Shown here piece by piece: positions 43,572 to 51,856 of a DNA stretch of 64,000 nucleotides. Each line of letters opens with the position of its first letter. The first letter of the stretch is position 1. The notes under the pieces were generated by a model. That model saw only the letters and a list, made by a program, of their open reading frames with translations. It had not been told where the DNA came from and made no database searches. Location: the NCBI RefSeq assembly GCF_003581615.1, contig NZ_QXFH01000070.1, positions 620,001 to 684,000 on the forward strand, in the 5' to 3' direction. Made by a program: the position numbers and the translations under genes. This DNA comes from Flagellimonas lutimaris (GTDB lineage Bacteria; Bacteroidota; Bacteroidia; Flavobacteriales; Flavobacteriaceae).

Positions 43572-43621
43572 AGACTAGACGGTACAAATATAGAATTAAT
43601 TTTAATTATACCAACTAGTCT
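43572..43621. promoter_or_regulatory. Paired TetR-type operator between divergent genes
   Basis: AGACTAGACGGTA (43572-43584) and TACCAACTAGTCT (43609-43621) form an inverted repeat with 11 of 13 matching positions and a 24-bp centre. The left arm abuts the leftward -7 box, and the right arm lies upstream of the rightward -7 box. Each arm could also be one short operator. Confidence 0.7.
43585..43592 (-). promoter_or_regulatory. -7 box of the desaturase operon
   Basis: The minus strand reads TATATTTG, matching TAnnTTTG. It is framed by the two operator arms, so a bound TetR dimer would block it. Confidence 0.6.
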
Positions 43622-43643
43622 GTTATAATTTGTGAATATTTAA

Positions 43644-43651
43644 TATATTTG
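43644..43651 (+). promoter_or_regulatory. -7 box of the TetR regulator gene
   Basis: TATATTTG matches TAnnTTTG and ends 5 nt before the ATG at 43657, again a leaderless layout. Confidence 0.55.
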
Positions 43652-43656
43652 TTTTT

Positions 43657-44262
43657 ATGGCAAGAGATGGAAAACCGACTCGGGACAAAATCCTAACCGA
43701 AACGAAGAATTTGGTATTTTGTAATGGATTTTCTGGTACTAGTATTGATCAAATACTTGATAAAACTGGGATAACCAAAGGTGCATTCTTCTATCATTTT
43801 AAGACTAAAAATGCATTGGCAAAAGCTTTGATAGAGACATATGCTGAGGAAGATATGTCACATTTGGAGTCGGCTTTACAGGAAACCGAATCGTTAAAAG
43901 AAACCCCTTTAAAAAGGCTTTTGCAGTTTGTTCAGCTATTTATAGATATGATGATGACCCTAAAAGAACCGCCCAGTTGTTTATATGCTTCCTATTCGTA
44001 TGAGTCAAATCAATTTGATCAGGAAACCATGGATATTGTTTCGGACTCTATTCTGGAATGGCGGAATACCTTCACAGAACTTCTTAATAAAGTATTAGTG
44101 GAGAATACACCAAAAAAGGATATTGATGTACAATCGTTGTCCGACCAGTTTGTCGTAATTTTTGAAGGGGCTTTTGTGGTTTCCAAGGCTCTCAACGATT
44201 CCGATATAACGGCCAAACAATTACAACATTTAAAAAACTATTTGGAACTACTATTTGATTAA
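43657..44262 (+). CDS. TetR/AcrR-family repressor of the divergent operon
   Basis: A 201-residue regulator. HTH in FSGTSIDQILDKTGITKGAFFYHFKTK. The C-terminal half has a cysteine (C79 region, PPSCLYASYSYES) that could respond to an electrophile or thiol, by analogy with NemR-like members; this is only a suggestion. It diverges from the sterol-desaturase operon over the operator at 43572-43621, the standard TetR autoregulation layout. Confidence 0.9.
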   Translation: MARDGKPTRDKILTETKNLVFCNGFSGTSIDQILDKTGITKGAFFYHFKTKNALAKALIETYAEEDMSHLESALQETESLKETPLKRLLQFVQLFIDMMMTLKEPPSCLYASYSYESNQFDQETMDIVSDSILEWRNTFTELLNKVLVENTPKKDIDVQSLSDQFVVIFEGAFVVSKALNDSDITAKQLQHLKNYLELLFD

Positions 44263-44298
44263 ACGGGTAGTTCACACTAAACATAAAGTAAATTGCAA

Positions 44299-44769
44299 AT
44301 GAAAAAATCCATAAGCGTATTGCTCGTACTATTACCGCTATTCATTTATGCTCAAAACTCTGAGTACAACCTAAACTCTTATTTGGATGAAGGAGTCAAG
44401 GCGCCAAACACCCATTACATAGGTGAGGCATGGTTAAATGGATTGTTACGCGCCGATGAAAATCTTAATTACAACATAACCAAAGCAACTTTTAGAGCAA
44501 ACTCAACTTTGGATTGGCATAAACATACTTCACCTCAAGTCATCATCATTGTTAAAGGTGAAGGTTATTATCAAGAAAGAGGAAAGGAGCCTTTAATTCT
44601 TAAGGTTGGGGATGTAATCAAGTGTAATCAGGATATTGAACATTGGCATTCATCTACCAAAGAACATGACGTTACTTATTTGGCAATTTATAGCGGGGAA
44701 ACAATATGGACCGAAGTACTTTCCCAAGAAAATTACGATAAAGTAGCCGAAAAGTTGAAGAAGAATTGA
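44299..44769 (+). CDS. Exported cupin-domain protein
   Basis: A 156-residue single-domain cupin with a signal peptide (about 1-18, FIYAQ). Motif 1 is WHKHTSPQVIIIVKGEGYYQERG, and motif 2 includes GDVIKCNQDIEHWH, so the metal ligands (two His, Glu, His) are present. The start is the ATG at 44299 rather than the TTG two codons before. It follows the TetR gene by 36 bp and may be in its transcript. Substrate unknown. Confidence 0.87.
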   Translation: MKKSISVLLVLLPLFIYAQNSEYNLNSYLDEGVKAPNTHYIGEAWLNGLLRADENLNYNITKATFRANSTLDWHKHTSPQVIIIVKGEGYYQERGKEPLILKVGDVIKCNQDIEHWHSSTKEHDVTYLAIYSGETIWTEVLSQENYDKVAEKLKKN

Positions 44770-45160
44770 ACTACTGTTCTATTTGCTAAGTAGAAATCAA
44801 CAGAAGTATTATTGCATAAACACTACCTGTAATTTTGAATCATAGGGGAACATCAAAGCAATAACAACCAATATCGATGGCCTTTTTTGGACATCTACTT
44901 CTATTTAAATATTGAAGAAGCAGAAAATTTAGCTCATACACAAAAACTTGTTTCTTTAGGACAGATTAAATGTTGTAAAACACATCTGTTCTATCCTTTC
45001 TTTTCTAATAATCCTTCTTCTTGTAAAGACTTTAGTGCCTTATGGTACATAGGTTACCCATTAAGTTTATAACTGCTATTACTAATGCTCTTAGGTTAAG
45101 GACCTTAATGGAAAAGAGTGGCTGTGCTATTGGTTTATAAATACATGCGTAAGAAAAAAC
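44770..45160. other. Intergenic stretch with possible gene relics
   Basis: About 450 bases lie between the cupin gene and the next supported gene. On the minus strand, 44991-45050 encodes a short piece (MYHKALKSLQEEGLLEKKG) reminiscent of a helix-turn-helix tail, without a full gene around it. ACAGAT and ATCTGT at about 44961-44989 make a loose inverted repeat. A plus-strand open frame at 44887-45072 lacks coding character. I read it as decayed or non-coding DNA. Confidence 0.4.
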
Positions 45161-45192
45161 GATAAAAAACGTCTTATAAGACATCGTTTATC
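45161..45192. promoter_or_regulatory. Long palindrome before a small membrane peptide gene
   Basis: A 32-bp near-perfect palindrome with 13 of 16 pairs. The centre GTCTTATAAGAC (45171-45182) is perfect, and the outer arms are GATAAA and TTTATC. It ends 2 bp before the -7 box at 45194, the place of a repressor operator or of a hairpin that includes the -33 region. Confidence 0.6.
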
Positions 45193-45193
45193 T

Positions 45194-45201
45194 TATTTTT
45201 G
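45194..45201 (+). promoter_or_regulatory. -7 box of the 34-residue peptide gene
   Basis: TATTTTTG matches TAnnTTTG, 21 nt before the ATG at 45223. Together with the palindrome it supports the small gene. Confidence 0.6.
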
Positions 45202-45222
45202 TTTCTCAACTAAACCAACACT

Positions 45223-45327
45223 ATGAAAAATAAAAAGCAGCAAATTTATACAACCATAGCTATTCTAATATTCACAATATTCTTCGTAGCATTTACCTTG
45301 TACGGTAATGGATATTTTAAAACCTAA
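45223..45327 (+). CDS. 34-residue membrane peptide
   Basis: A short frame of 34 codons. A basic start (MKNKKQQIY) is followed by one hydrophobic helix (about 10-27, TTIAILIFTIFFVAFTLYG) and a tail GNGYFKT. It has a matching promoter and a palindromic site upstream, which argues for a real gene. I know no family for it. The positive-inside start suggests insertion with the N-terminus in the cytosol. A small toxin, a pump or oxidase subunit, or a regulator of a membrane protein are all possible. Confidence 0.5.
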   Translation: MKNKKQQIYTTIAILIFTIFFVAFTLYGNGYFKT

Positions 45328-45429
45328 CATTTATTGTTAATTAGAATATATAAGATTGAATAATCAGTTTAATTCTATTTGGTATTTTCCCCTGTTTTTT
45401 TGGGTTTTCTCATTTATAGGGTACTTGTC

Positions 45430-45939
45430 TTAAACCAATAAAAGCACTATCGTCAACAGAAAACCGGCGGCAGCAAAATACAATCCTTTTTTATAGATAG
45501 GGGCACTGGGTCGAAACATAAAAAAGGCAGAAACCGCAAAGAATAACAAAGCAATTCCAAAGAAAATACCCAGCCAGAACAGCGGGTTACCGGTATGCAT
45601 CTTATGCAGTTTGTTCATGCTTTCCAAAACTGCGGGCAAACGTTTTTCTGTGTAAGAAGCTTCACCAGTCTTTACATTATAGGTTCCCCCTGTAAAATAT
45701 AGTAGGTCACCTTCTGTTTTGTCCACCTTAAACCCACGCTTTCTCAAAGCAGAGCCCAAGGCTTCCTCGTTTAAATTAGCTTCAAGGGTGGTATTTACTT
45801 CGTATTCACTTTTCAAAAAATCCGTTGTCCTAAATGTAAGTACGATACCACTAATGGCGTAAACGGCCATAATTCCGGCCAAAAAGAATCCAAGGTAACG
45901 GTGGAATTCCCTAAAGGTATTTTCTGATTTTCTTCCCAT
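45430..45939 (-). CDS. PepSY-associated membrane protein
   Basis: A 169-residue protein with one N-terminal membrane helix (REFHRYLGFFLAGIMAVYAISGIVLTF, about 10-36), a small periplasmic domain, and two C-terminal helices (about 120-168). The pattern of RxxHRYLG before the first helix resembles PepSY-type membrane proteins involved in iron or haem reduction, but it is shorter than those enzymes and lacks their further helices. The role is unknown. The YceI-like gene lies 71 bp upstream on the same strand. Confidence 0.78.
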   Translation of the reverse strand: MGRKSENTFREFHRYLGFFLAGIMAVYAISGIVLTFRTTDFLKSEYEVNTTLEANLNEEALGSALRKRGFKVDKTEGDLLYFTGGTYNVKTGEASYTEKRLPAVLESMNKLHKMHTGNPLFWLGIFFGIALLFFAVSAFFMFRPSAPIYKKGLYFAAAGFLLTIVLLLV

Positions 45940-46010
45940 GGTTAAGATTGTATAAAATAAGGAAGAAAGGCTACTAGGCCTTTCTTCGAGGTAAAGATAT
46001 TAATCTATTT

Positions 46011-46571
46011 TTATTGTTGTGACATCTCGAGGTTAATCGTCATTTCCACATCATCCCCCAACGAGGCAGTGTCTCCGCCTACACCAAATTCCAATCTATT
46101 GATGGTCCCCGTTAATTTTAAACCAGCTTTTAATTTTTGGCTGCGTTGGTCGGTGATGATTCCGTTTACTTTTCCTTCCAATGAAACTGTTTTTGTGACT
46201 CCGTGCATGGTAAGATCACCAGTGAGCTTAAAGGTTTTATCTCCTGTTTTTTCAAAACGGTTGCTCTTAAAAGTGATGGAAGGATATTTTTCGGCGTCAA
46301 AAAAATCCGGGCTTCTCAAATGGTCGTCACGTCTATCGTTGTCGGTGTCTATACTTACTGTTTTAATGTCAACGGAAAATTCAGCATCGTCAAAAGTATC
46401 GGTAGCTGTGGCCGTAATATCAAATTCACTAAAATGTCCTTCTACTTCCGAGATCATCAAGTGGGTGATGGCAAAACCTACTTTGGAGTGCGCCCCATCC
46501 GATTTCCATGTAGATTGGGCTGCAACCATCAAAGTAGTTAGAAACGCCAGTGTAAATAATGTTTTTTTCAT
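46011..46571 (-). CDS. Exported YceI-family lipid-binding protein
   Basis: A 186-residue protein with a signal peptide (1-18, MVAAQ). The body is a lipocalin-like barrel that in the family binds polyisoprenoids or amphiphiles: WKSDGAHSKVGFAITHLMISEVEGHF, HLRSPDFFDAEKYPSITF and GDLTMHGVTKTVSLEG are signature segments. The ATG at 46571 is preferred because a signal peptide follows directly; an upstream frame to 46610 adds a polar stretch. Confidence 0.93.
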   Translation of the reverse strand: MKKTLFTLAFLTTLMVAAQSTWKSDGAHSKVGFAITHLMISEVEGHFSEFDITATATDTFDDAEFSVDIKTVSIDTDNDRRDDHLRSPDFFDAEKYPSITFKSNRFEKTGDKTFKLTGDLTMHGVTKTVSLEGKVNGIITDQRSQKLKAGLKLTGTINRLEFGVGGDTASLGDDVEMTINLEMSQQ

Positions 46572-46676
46572 GATTGTGTGATTTAAAGTGTTTGCATTAA
46601 TGCTTTTCAAAATCCTTTTTTAGGTTACGAAATCAAATATTATCAATCAGGGATTAAATCATAAATTTTTTCCATG

Positions 46677-46740
46677 AACGACATAGGTTAATACCCAATC
46701 AACCAATAGATTATATAGAATGCTTGTATAAAATGTCGTT
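46677..46740. repeat. Inverted repeat upstream of the sensor kinase
   Basis: AACGACAT (46677-46684) and ATGTCGTT (46733-46740) are perfect reverse complements 48 bp apart, 44 bp before the kinase ATG. Possible regulatory element; LytTR sites are usually direct repeats, so the link is weak. Confidence 0.35.
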
Positions 46741-46783
46741 TACAGGGTAAATATGGTTGTTTATAAAGCTGATTTTCTTTTAA

Positions 46784-47824
46784 ATGACTTTTATATATAG
46801 TTTTGACATTATTAATCACATAGTTTTGATTTCTAAAAAGGAACTTCTTTTTCAAATAGTACTGCATATACTGGTACTCCTGTTTTTTTCTTTTAATAGA
46901 AATACTGGGAGCATAGTGGGACATAGGGCTATTTTCCTTTTATTCTACAGTATTGCCACGCTTACCATAACATACTATCTGATGCCTAAATATTTGTATA
47001 AGAAAAAGTATTGGCAATTTTTCTTAGGTTCCGCTCTGGTAGTAGTGGCGGTTATTACGATAGAAGAAGTGGTATTGGAACCCATTATATTCGCGGGAAC
47101 AAAGAGAGGGGATACCTTTCCAGGTGTTTATGTGTCCCTATTGGGAACTTTGCCGGTAATGTTTATTCTTTCAGGCTGTAAATTTGGCTGGGATGCCTTA
47201 AAAAAACAGGCTCAGATAGATGAGCTTGAGACAACCATACAAGAAAGTGAATTACAATTTTTAAGAAGCCAGATAAATCCCCATTTTTTGTTCAACAACC
47301 TGAACAATCTTTATTCTTACGCATTGCAAGAATCACCGAAAACTCCTGAAATTATTCTGGAAATGAGCGGTGTTCTGCGATATATGTTATACGAATCCAA
47401 AGAACAGTTTGTACCTTTAAAGAAGGAATTGGAGCAGTTGGGCAACTTTATTCGATTGTACAAACTGCAGATAGAAGATAGGGGAGAGGTTCATTTTGAT
47501 GTGGACAAGATTGAAGCAGAGTATAGGATTGCGCCCTTAATTTTGATTGTATTTATCGAGAATGCTTTCAAACATAGTCAATCGGGTCAATCTTCTGATA
47601 TAGAAATTGATATATCCGTAAAACTGAACAACTCTACTTTGGAGTTTCTTTGTAAAAACAATTATGAACCAGGGTTCAGTTTGGACAGCGTTGCCAAGGG
47701 AATAGGCTTGACGAATGTGAAAAAACGGTTAGAGCTACTATATCCTAAAAAGCATATTTTACAAATTGAAGAAGCCGATAATAGTTATAAAGTATACTTA
47801 AAGCTGGAATTGGAAAAAGTATAA
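46784..47824 (+). CDS. LytS-family sensor histidine kinase
   Basis: A 346-residue membrane kinase. The N-terminal membrane region holds four helices (about 22-130). A coiled coil (about 140-158) leads to the His-kinase domain with the H-box LRSQINPHFLFNNLNNLY (H167) and the N/G-box IENAFKHS and GIGLTNVKKRLELLY. A -7 box (TAGTTTTG, 46798-46805) lies inside the first codons, so the true start may be the TTG at 46826 (residue 15). Stop at 47822-47824, 4 bp before the response regulator. Confidence 0.9.
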   Translation: MTFIYSFDIINHIVLISKKELLFQIVLHILVLLFFSFNRNTGSIVGHRAIFLLFYSIATLTITYYLMPKYLYKKKYWQFFLGSALVVVAVITIEEVVLEPIIFAGTKRGDTFPGVYVSLLGTLPVMFILSGCKFGWDALKKQAQIDELETTIQESELQFLRSQINPHFLFNNLNNLYSYALQESPKTPEIILEMSGVLRYMLYESKEQFVPLKKELEQLGNFIRLYKLQIEDRGEVHFDVDKIEAEYRIAPLILIVFIENAFKHSQSGQSSDIEIDISVKLNNSTLEFLCKNNYEPGFSLDSVAKGIGLTNVKKRLELLYPKKHILQIEEADNSYKVYLKLELEKV

Positions 47825-47828
47825 GGTG

Positions 47829-48518
47829 ATGAGGTGTATTATTGTTGAAGATCAACCGCCAGCACAGCGAATCTTAAAAAAATTTATTCAAGATGTTCCT
47901 ACTTTGGAATTGGTGGAGTTGTTTTCTGACGGATTAAGTGCATTGGAATTCTTAAACGAGGAATCTGTGGATTTAATGTTCTTGGATATCCACCTACCAA
48001 AAATTAATGGGTTGGATTTCTTAAAAAGTATTCCGGACCCGCCCCATGTTATTTTAACCACAGCATTTTCCGAATATGCTTTGGAAGGGTACGATCTAAA
48101 TGTTGTGGATTACCTATTGAAACCATTTTCTTTCCAACGATTTTTGCAGGCTATAAATAAAGTGAATGGCAAACACGAGCAAATAGTATTCAAAAATGAT
48201 AGTGCTTCCCTGACAGAAATCTATGTAAAATCTAGTCATGAGCATATCAAGGTTTTGGTAAACGATATTTTCAAGATTACATCAGATTCTGATTATACCG
48301 AAATCCATTTGGAAGACAAAAAGATACTTTCCAATGAGTCTCTTCGACATTGGGTTGAGGTTTTAGGGGGCAATCAATTTTATCAGATACATAAATCTCA
48401 CATTATTAACACCAAGAAGATTGACAGGATTTCCGGTAACTTGGTACTCTTGATCAATGGAGCTAAAATACCCATGGGAAGGGCTTACAAAGACAGCTTC
48501 TTAAAAAGCATATTGTAA
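47829..48518 (+). CDS. LytTR-family response regulator
   Basis: A 229-residue regulator. Receiver domain with phosphorylation Asp D53 in LMFLDIHLP and the Lys in YLLKPF. The C-terminal LytTR DNA-binding domain (about 135-229) has YTEIHLEDKKILSNESLRHWVEVL and IHKSHIINTKKI. The ATG at 47829 is preferred over the GTG one codon before. It pairs with the LytS-type kinase and ends at a terminator. Targets unknown; the regulon is not evident from this window. Confidence 0.93.
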   Translation: MRCIIVEDQPPAQRILKKFIQDVPTLELVELFSDGLSALEFLNEESVDLMFLDIHLPKINGLDFLKSIPDPPHVILTTAFSEYALEGYDLNVVDYLLKPFSFQRFLQAINKVNGKHEQIVFKNDSASLTEIYVKSSHEHIKVLVNDIFKITSDSDYTEIHLEDKKILSNESLRHWVEVLGGNQFYQIHKSHIINTKKIDRISGNLVLLINGAKIPMGRAYKDSFLKSIL

Positions 48519-48521
48519 TAA

Positions 48522-48550
48522 AAAAGCCCAGAAAAGTTCTGGGCTTTTAT
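48522..48550. terminator. Bidirectional terminator
   Basis: A 12-bp stem (AAAAGCCCAGAA with TTCTGGGCTTTT) with a 3-nt loop, flanked by A and T runs. Sits between the LytTR gene and the convergent symporter gene. Confidence 0.9.
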
Positions 48551-48569
48551 TAATGATTTGTCCATTGGT

Positions 48570-50219
48570 CTACTTCGCGAAATAGATGTAGATGGCGATT
48601 ACAACAAAAGCGATAAACCCACTTGCAATTTTCACATGCTTCCAAGGCTCTATAGAGACCTGTTTGGTATATTCAAGCTGGAAAGGCTCTTTTCGAGGAT
48701 AGAATTTTCCAATAGTAAGCATAATGATGATATTGGAAATGAACAATATGGCCATTACGTGAAGATAGTGCGGATATGCACCTGCTTCGACCAAATTTAG
48801 TTCAACAGGGTCGGTAATTCCATTTGCCTTAGCTTCGGCCAGTGCATTGGCCACCATTTTAGGGCCAATAATAAACTGACTGATGATATAAAGAACAGAA
48901 CCTGAAAGAATACCGATTTTGGCTGCAATGGCAGGAACTCTTTTGGTAAGATACCCAACTACAATAATGGTAAAAATTGGGATGCTATAAATACCGTTGA
49001 TTTCTTGTAGATAGTTGAACAAACTTCCTGCATTGGCAATTAGTGGAGCAATAAACATTGCTGCAAGCGCCAAACATACACCGAAGACCTTACCGTATTT
49101 TACTACAGTCATTTCCGGGGCATTCTTATTGATATGTTGTTTGTAGATATCTATTCCAAATAAGGTTACAGAACTATTGAGTACACTATTAAAGGAACTC
49201 AGGATAGCCCCAAAAAGTACCGCAGCAAAGAAGCCCATCAAAGGTTTGGGCAGTACGGCCCTTACCAATTCTGGATAGGCAAGGTCACTACTTGCTAATC
49301 CTCCCTCAAAATAATAGTAGGCAATCATTCCAGGCAATACCAAGATAATAGGCCCTAAAATCTTTAAAAAGGCCGCCAACAAAAGTCCTTTTTGACCTTC
49401 AGCAAGGTTTTTGGCTCCCAGTCCCCGTTGAATAATTTGTTGGTTGGTTCCCCAATAGAAAAGCTGAACTAGCATCATTCCGGTAAAAATGGTTGAAAAG
49501 GGCACTTCTTGTCCAGGGTTTCCCGTAGAATCAAAACGTTCCGGATTAGCGGCCATTAAGGTCTCCAATCCTCCAAAAACACTTCCATCCCCTATGGCCA
49601 TCAAACCAAAAACGGGTATTAGAATACCACCTATAATGAGTCCGACTGCGTTAATACTATCCGAAACGGCGACCGCCTTCAATCCTCCAAAAACGGCGTA
49701 TATAGAGCCTATAATACCAATTCCCCAGATACAGATAACCAAAGCAGTGGAATCTGAAACTCCAAGTAGTTCAGGTACATTGAACATGCCACTAATGGCA
49801 ACAGAGCCGGAATATAAAATTACAGGAAGAAGCACCACCACATAACCTGTAAGAAACAATCCAGAGGTTATCGTCTTAGTGGTGACATCGAACCGTTTGG
49901 CCAAAAACTGGGGTACAGTGGTTAATCCGCCCTTTAAGTAACGTGGGAGTAAAAATAGGGCCGTAACCACTATGGCCAGTGCAGCCAAGGTTTCCCATGC
50001 CATTACAGAAAGCCCATCTTTGTAGGCACTTCCATTAAGTCCAACTATTTGTTCGGTAGAAAGGTTTGTTAACAGCAATGAGCCAGCAATGACTCCTGCG
50101 GTAAGGCTTCTGCCGCCCAAAAAATAGCCATCGGATGATGTCTCGTCTGTTTTTCTAACCGACCACCAGGATATTATTCCTACTAAAAGTGTGAATCCTA
50201 AAAAGGAAATAAGTGCCAT
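48570..50219 (-). CDS. Sodium/solute symporter (SSS, SLC5-like)
   Basis: A 549-residue transporter with 13-14 helices. It couples sodium to the uptake of an organic solute. The segment GGRSLTAGVIAGSLLLTNLSTEQIVGLNG near the N-terminus and FGGLKAVAVSDSINA are SSS features. The family imports sugars, sialic acid or pantothenate, for example, and the substrate cannot be read here. It diverges from the phosphonate-type operon and could belong to it, but this is only suggested by proximity. Confidence 0.92.
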   Translation of the reverse strand: MALISFLGFTLLVGIISWWSVRKTDETSSDGYFLGGRSLTAGVIAGSLLLTNLSTEQIVGLNGSAYKDGLSVMAWETLAALAIVVTALFLLPRYLKGGLTTVPQFLAKRFDVTTKTITSGLFLTGYVVVLLPVILYSGSVAISGMFNVPELLGVSDSTALVICIWGIGIIGSIYAVFGGLKAVAVSDSINAVGLIIGGILIPVFGLMAIGDGSVFGGLETLMAANPERFDSTGNPGQEVPFSTIFTGMMLVQLFYWGTNQQIIQRGLGAKNLAEGQKGLLLAAFLKILGPIILVLPGMIAYYYFEGGLASSDLAYPELVRAVLPKPLMGFFAAVLFGAILSSFNSVLNSSVTLFGIDIYKQHINKNAPEMTVVKYGKVFGVCLALAAMFIAPLIANAGSLFNYLQEINGIYSIPIFTIIVVGYLTKRVPAIAAKIGILSGSVLYIISQFIIGPKMVANALAEAKANGITDPVELNLVEAGAYPHYLHVMAILFISNIIIMLTIGKFYPRKEPFQLEYTKQVSIEPWKHVKIASGFIAFVVIAIYIYFAK

Positions 50220-50560
50220 AAATTAAAATTTGATGTTCCGGCTTAATACCAAAACAGTTTGTTTAGTTGGTTGTGCACAGAAAAATCTTCAAAATGGACA
50301 GGAATAAATGCCTTTTAAAAACCTAATTTGAAGCGTATATTTTAATTTCTGTTAACGCTAATATAACTTGATTTTTCCGAAATAAGAGGGGAAGCTGTAA
50401 ACACAACAATTTAAAGTAGGTTTTAGGGATTTAAAAATTTTGATGTTAATGAAACACTTGTAAAGCATAATTAAGTGCTAACAATAATTTAAACTAAAAG
50501 TTGCGGCTACTTTCTTATAAATTTGAGTAATTTGAAACATAATTTTATTATTTGTAAACA
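50220..50560. promoter_or_regulatory. Divergent control region of the symporter and the phosphonate-type operon
   Basis: A 341-bp AT-rich gap. The rightward -7 box is TAAATTTG (50518-50525). TATTTGTAAA (50549-50558) in the leader matches the core of the repeated element at 54390-54402 and 54521-54533. A clear leftward promoter was not found. No small gene is evident. Confidence 0.5.
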
Positions 50561-51856
50561 TTGATTGATAAAAGTGTGGTCCAAAAGCGACCGGGTTTAC
50601 TATTTGTTCTGCATGCTTCTCTTGCTGCTTTTGGCACTTACTTTTGTATGTACGCTTTTAGAAAGCCTTTCTCTGTAGCTACTTTTGAGGGCTTGGCCTT
50701 TATGGGAATGGATTACAAAATACTGCTTGTTATTGCTCAGGTTTTGGGCTATGCGCTTTCCAAATTTGTCGGGATAAAAGTTATATCAGAATTAAAACCA
50801 AACCGCAGGTTATTCTATTTAATTTCGTTGATTGTACTAGCTGAGATATCCCTGTTGCTCTTTGCTTGGGTACCGGCACCGTACAATATTCCGTTTATGT
50901 TCCTCAACGGTTTTCCATTAGGGATGATTTGGGGAATCGTGTTTTCTTATATCGAAGGAAGACGGTTCACAGATATATTAGGGGTAGTGCTTTCTGCGAG
51001 TTTTATTGTTTCGAGTGGGGTGGTAAAATCAGTGGGGCTTTATGTGATGAATTCCTGGGGGGTGAGTGAATTTTGGATGCCCTCCGTAACCGGGGCTCTA
51101 TTTTTTATACCACTTTTGATTTGCTCCTATCTTTTACAGCGGGTGCCACCACCTACGGAAGAGGATATTGCCAACCGGACAGAACGGATTCCCATGACTG
51201 CCATGGATAGAAAAAACTTGATAAAAAAGTTCTTTTTCCCATTGCTCTTAATTGTGTTGTTCTATACTTTTTTGACTGCCTTTAGAGATTTCAGGGACAA
51301 TTTTGCACGAGAACTTTGGGACAGTATAGGTTACCAAGGTGATGCTTCTGTTTTTTCAACTTCTGAAATAATTATCGCTATTGTGGTACTGTTGATCATT
51401 GGTGCCATTTTCTATATTAAGGACAACTTTAAAGCCCTTTTGACGTATCATGCGCTGCTTTTATTGGGGACACTGGTTTTGGCCGCAAGTACGGCCATGT
51501 TTCAATTGGGAATTTTAGACCCATTCATATGGATGGTATCCACAGGTTTTGGACTTTACATTTGTTATGTACCATTCAATTGCCTCTTTTTTGATCGTTT
51601 TATTGCCACGTTTAAGGTAAAAGGAAATTCGGGTTTTCTTATTTATATCGCCGATGCCTTCGGGTATGTGGGCAGTGTTCTGGTCTTGTTGTATAAAAAC
51701 TTTGGACAGGCCAACTTATCTTGGCTCAACTTCTTTGTATATGGGACCTATGCTGTTGCCTTTATCGGGATTTGTAGCACGGTAATTTTATTTCTACACT
51801 TTGCGGCACGCCGCAAGTCGGAACAACTTAATAAGCAATTGGAATATGGACAATAA
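50561..51856 (+). CDS. DUF5690-family MFS-like transporter
   Basis: A 431-residue protein with 12 predicted helices. MFS architecture with FRKPFSVATFEG in the first loop, as in organophosphate transporters. Only TTG (50561) is available as an early start; a stop lies two codons before it. In Bacteroidota the family sits beside TIGR03364 and TIGR03351 genes, as it does here. The stop overlaps the next gene by 11 bp. I infer uptake of an aminophosphonate across the inner membrane. The helix pattern is clear; the substrate is inferred. Confidence 0.82.
   Translation: MIDKSVVQKRPGLLFVLHASLAAFGTYFCMYAFRKPFSVATFEGLAFMGMDYKILLVIAQVLGYALSKFVGIKVISELKPNRRLFYLISLIVLAEISLLLFAWVPAPYNIPFMFLNGFPLGMIWGIVFSYIEGRRFTDILGVVLSASFIVSSGVVKSVGLYVMNSWGVSEFWMPSVTGALFFIPLLICSYLLQRVPPPTEEDIANRTERIPMTAMDRKNLIKKFFFPLLLIVLFYTFLTAFRDFRDNFARELWDSIGYQGDASVFSTSEIIIAIVVLLIIGAIFYIKDNFKALLTYHALLLLGTLVLAASTAMFQLGILDPFIWMVSTGFGLYICYVPFNCLFFDRFIATFKVKGNSGFLIYIADAFGYVGSVLVLLYKNFGQANLSWLNFFVYGTYAVAFIGICSTVILFLHFAARRKSEQLNKQLEYGQ

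Noticed and set aside
44887-45072. Plus-strand open frame of 61 codons
   Set aside because: No ribosome site or promoter, poor codon character, and it ends without family features; the DNA around it looks decayed.
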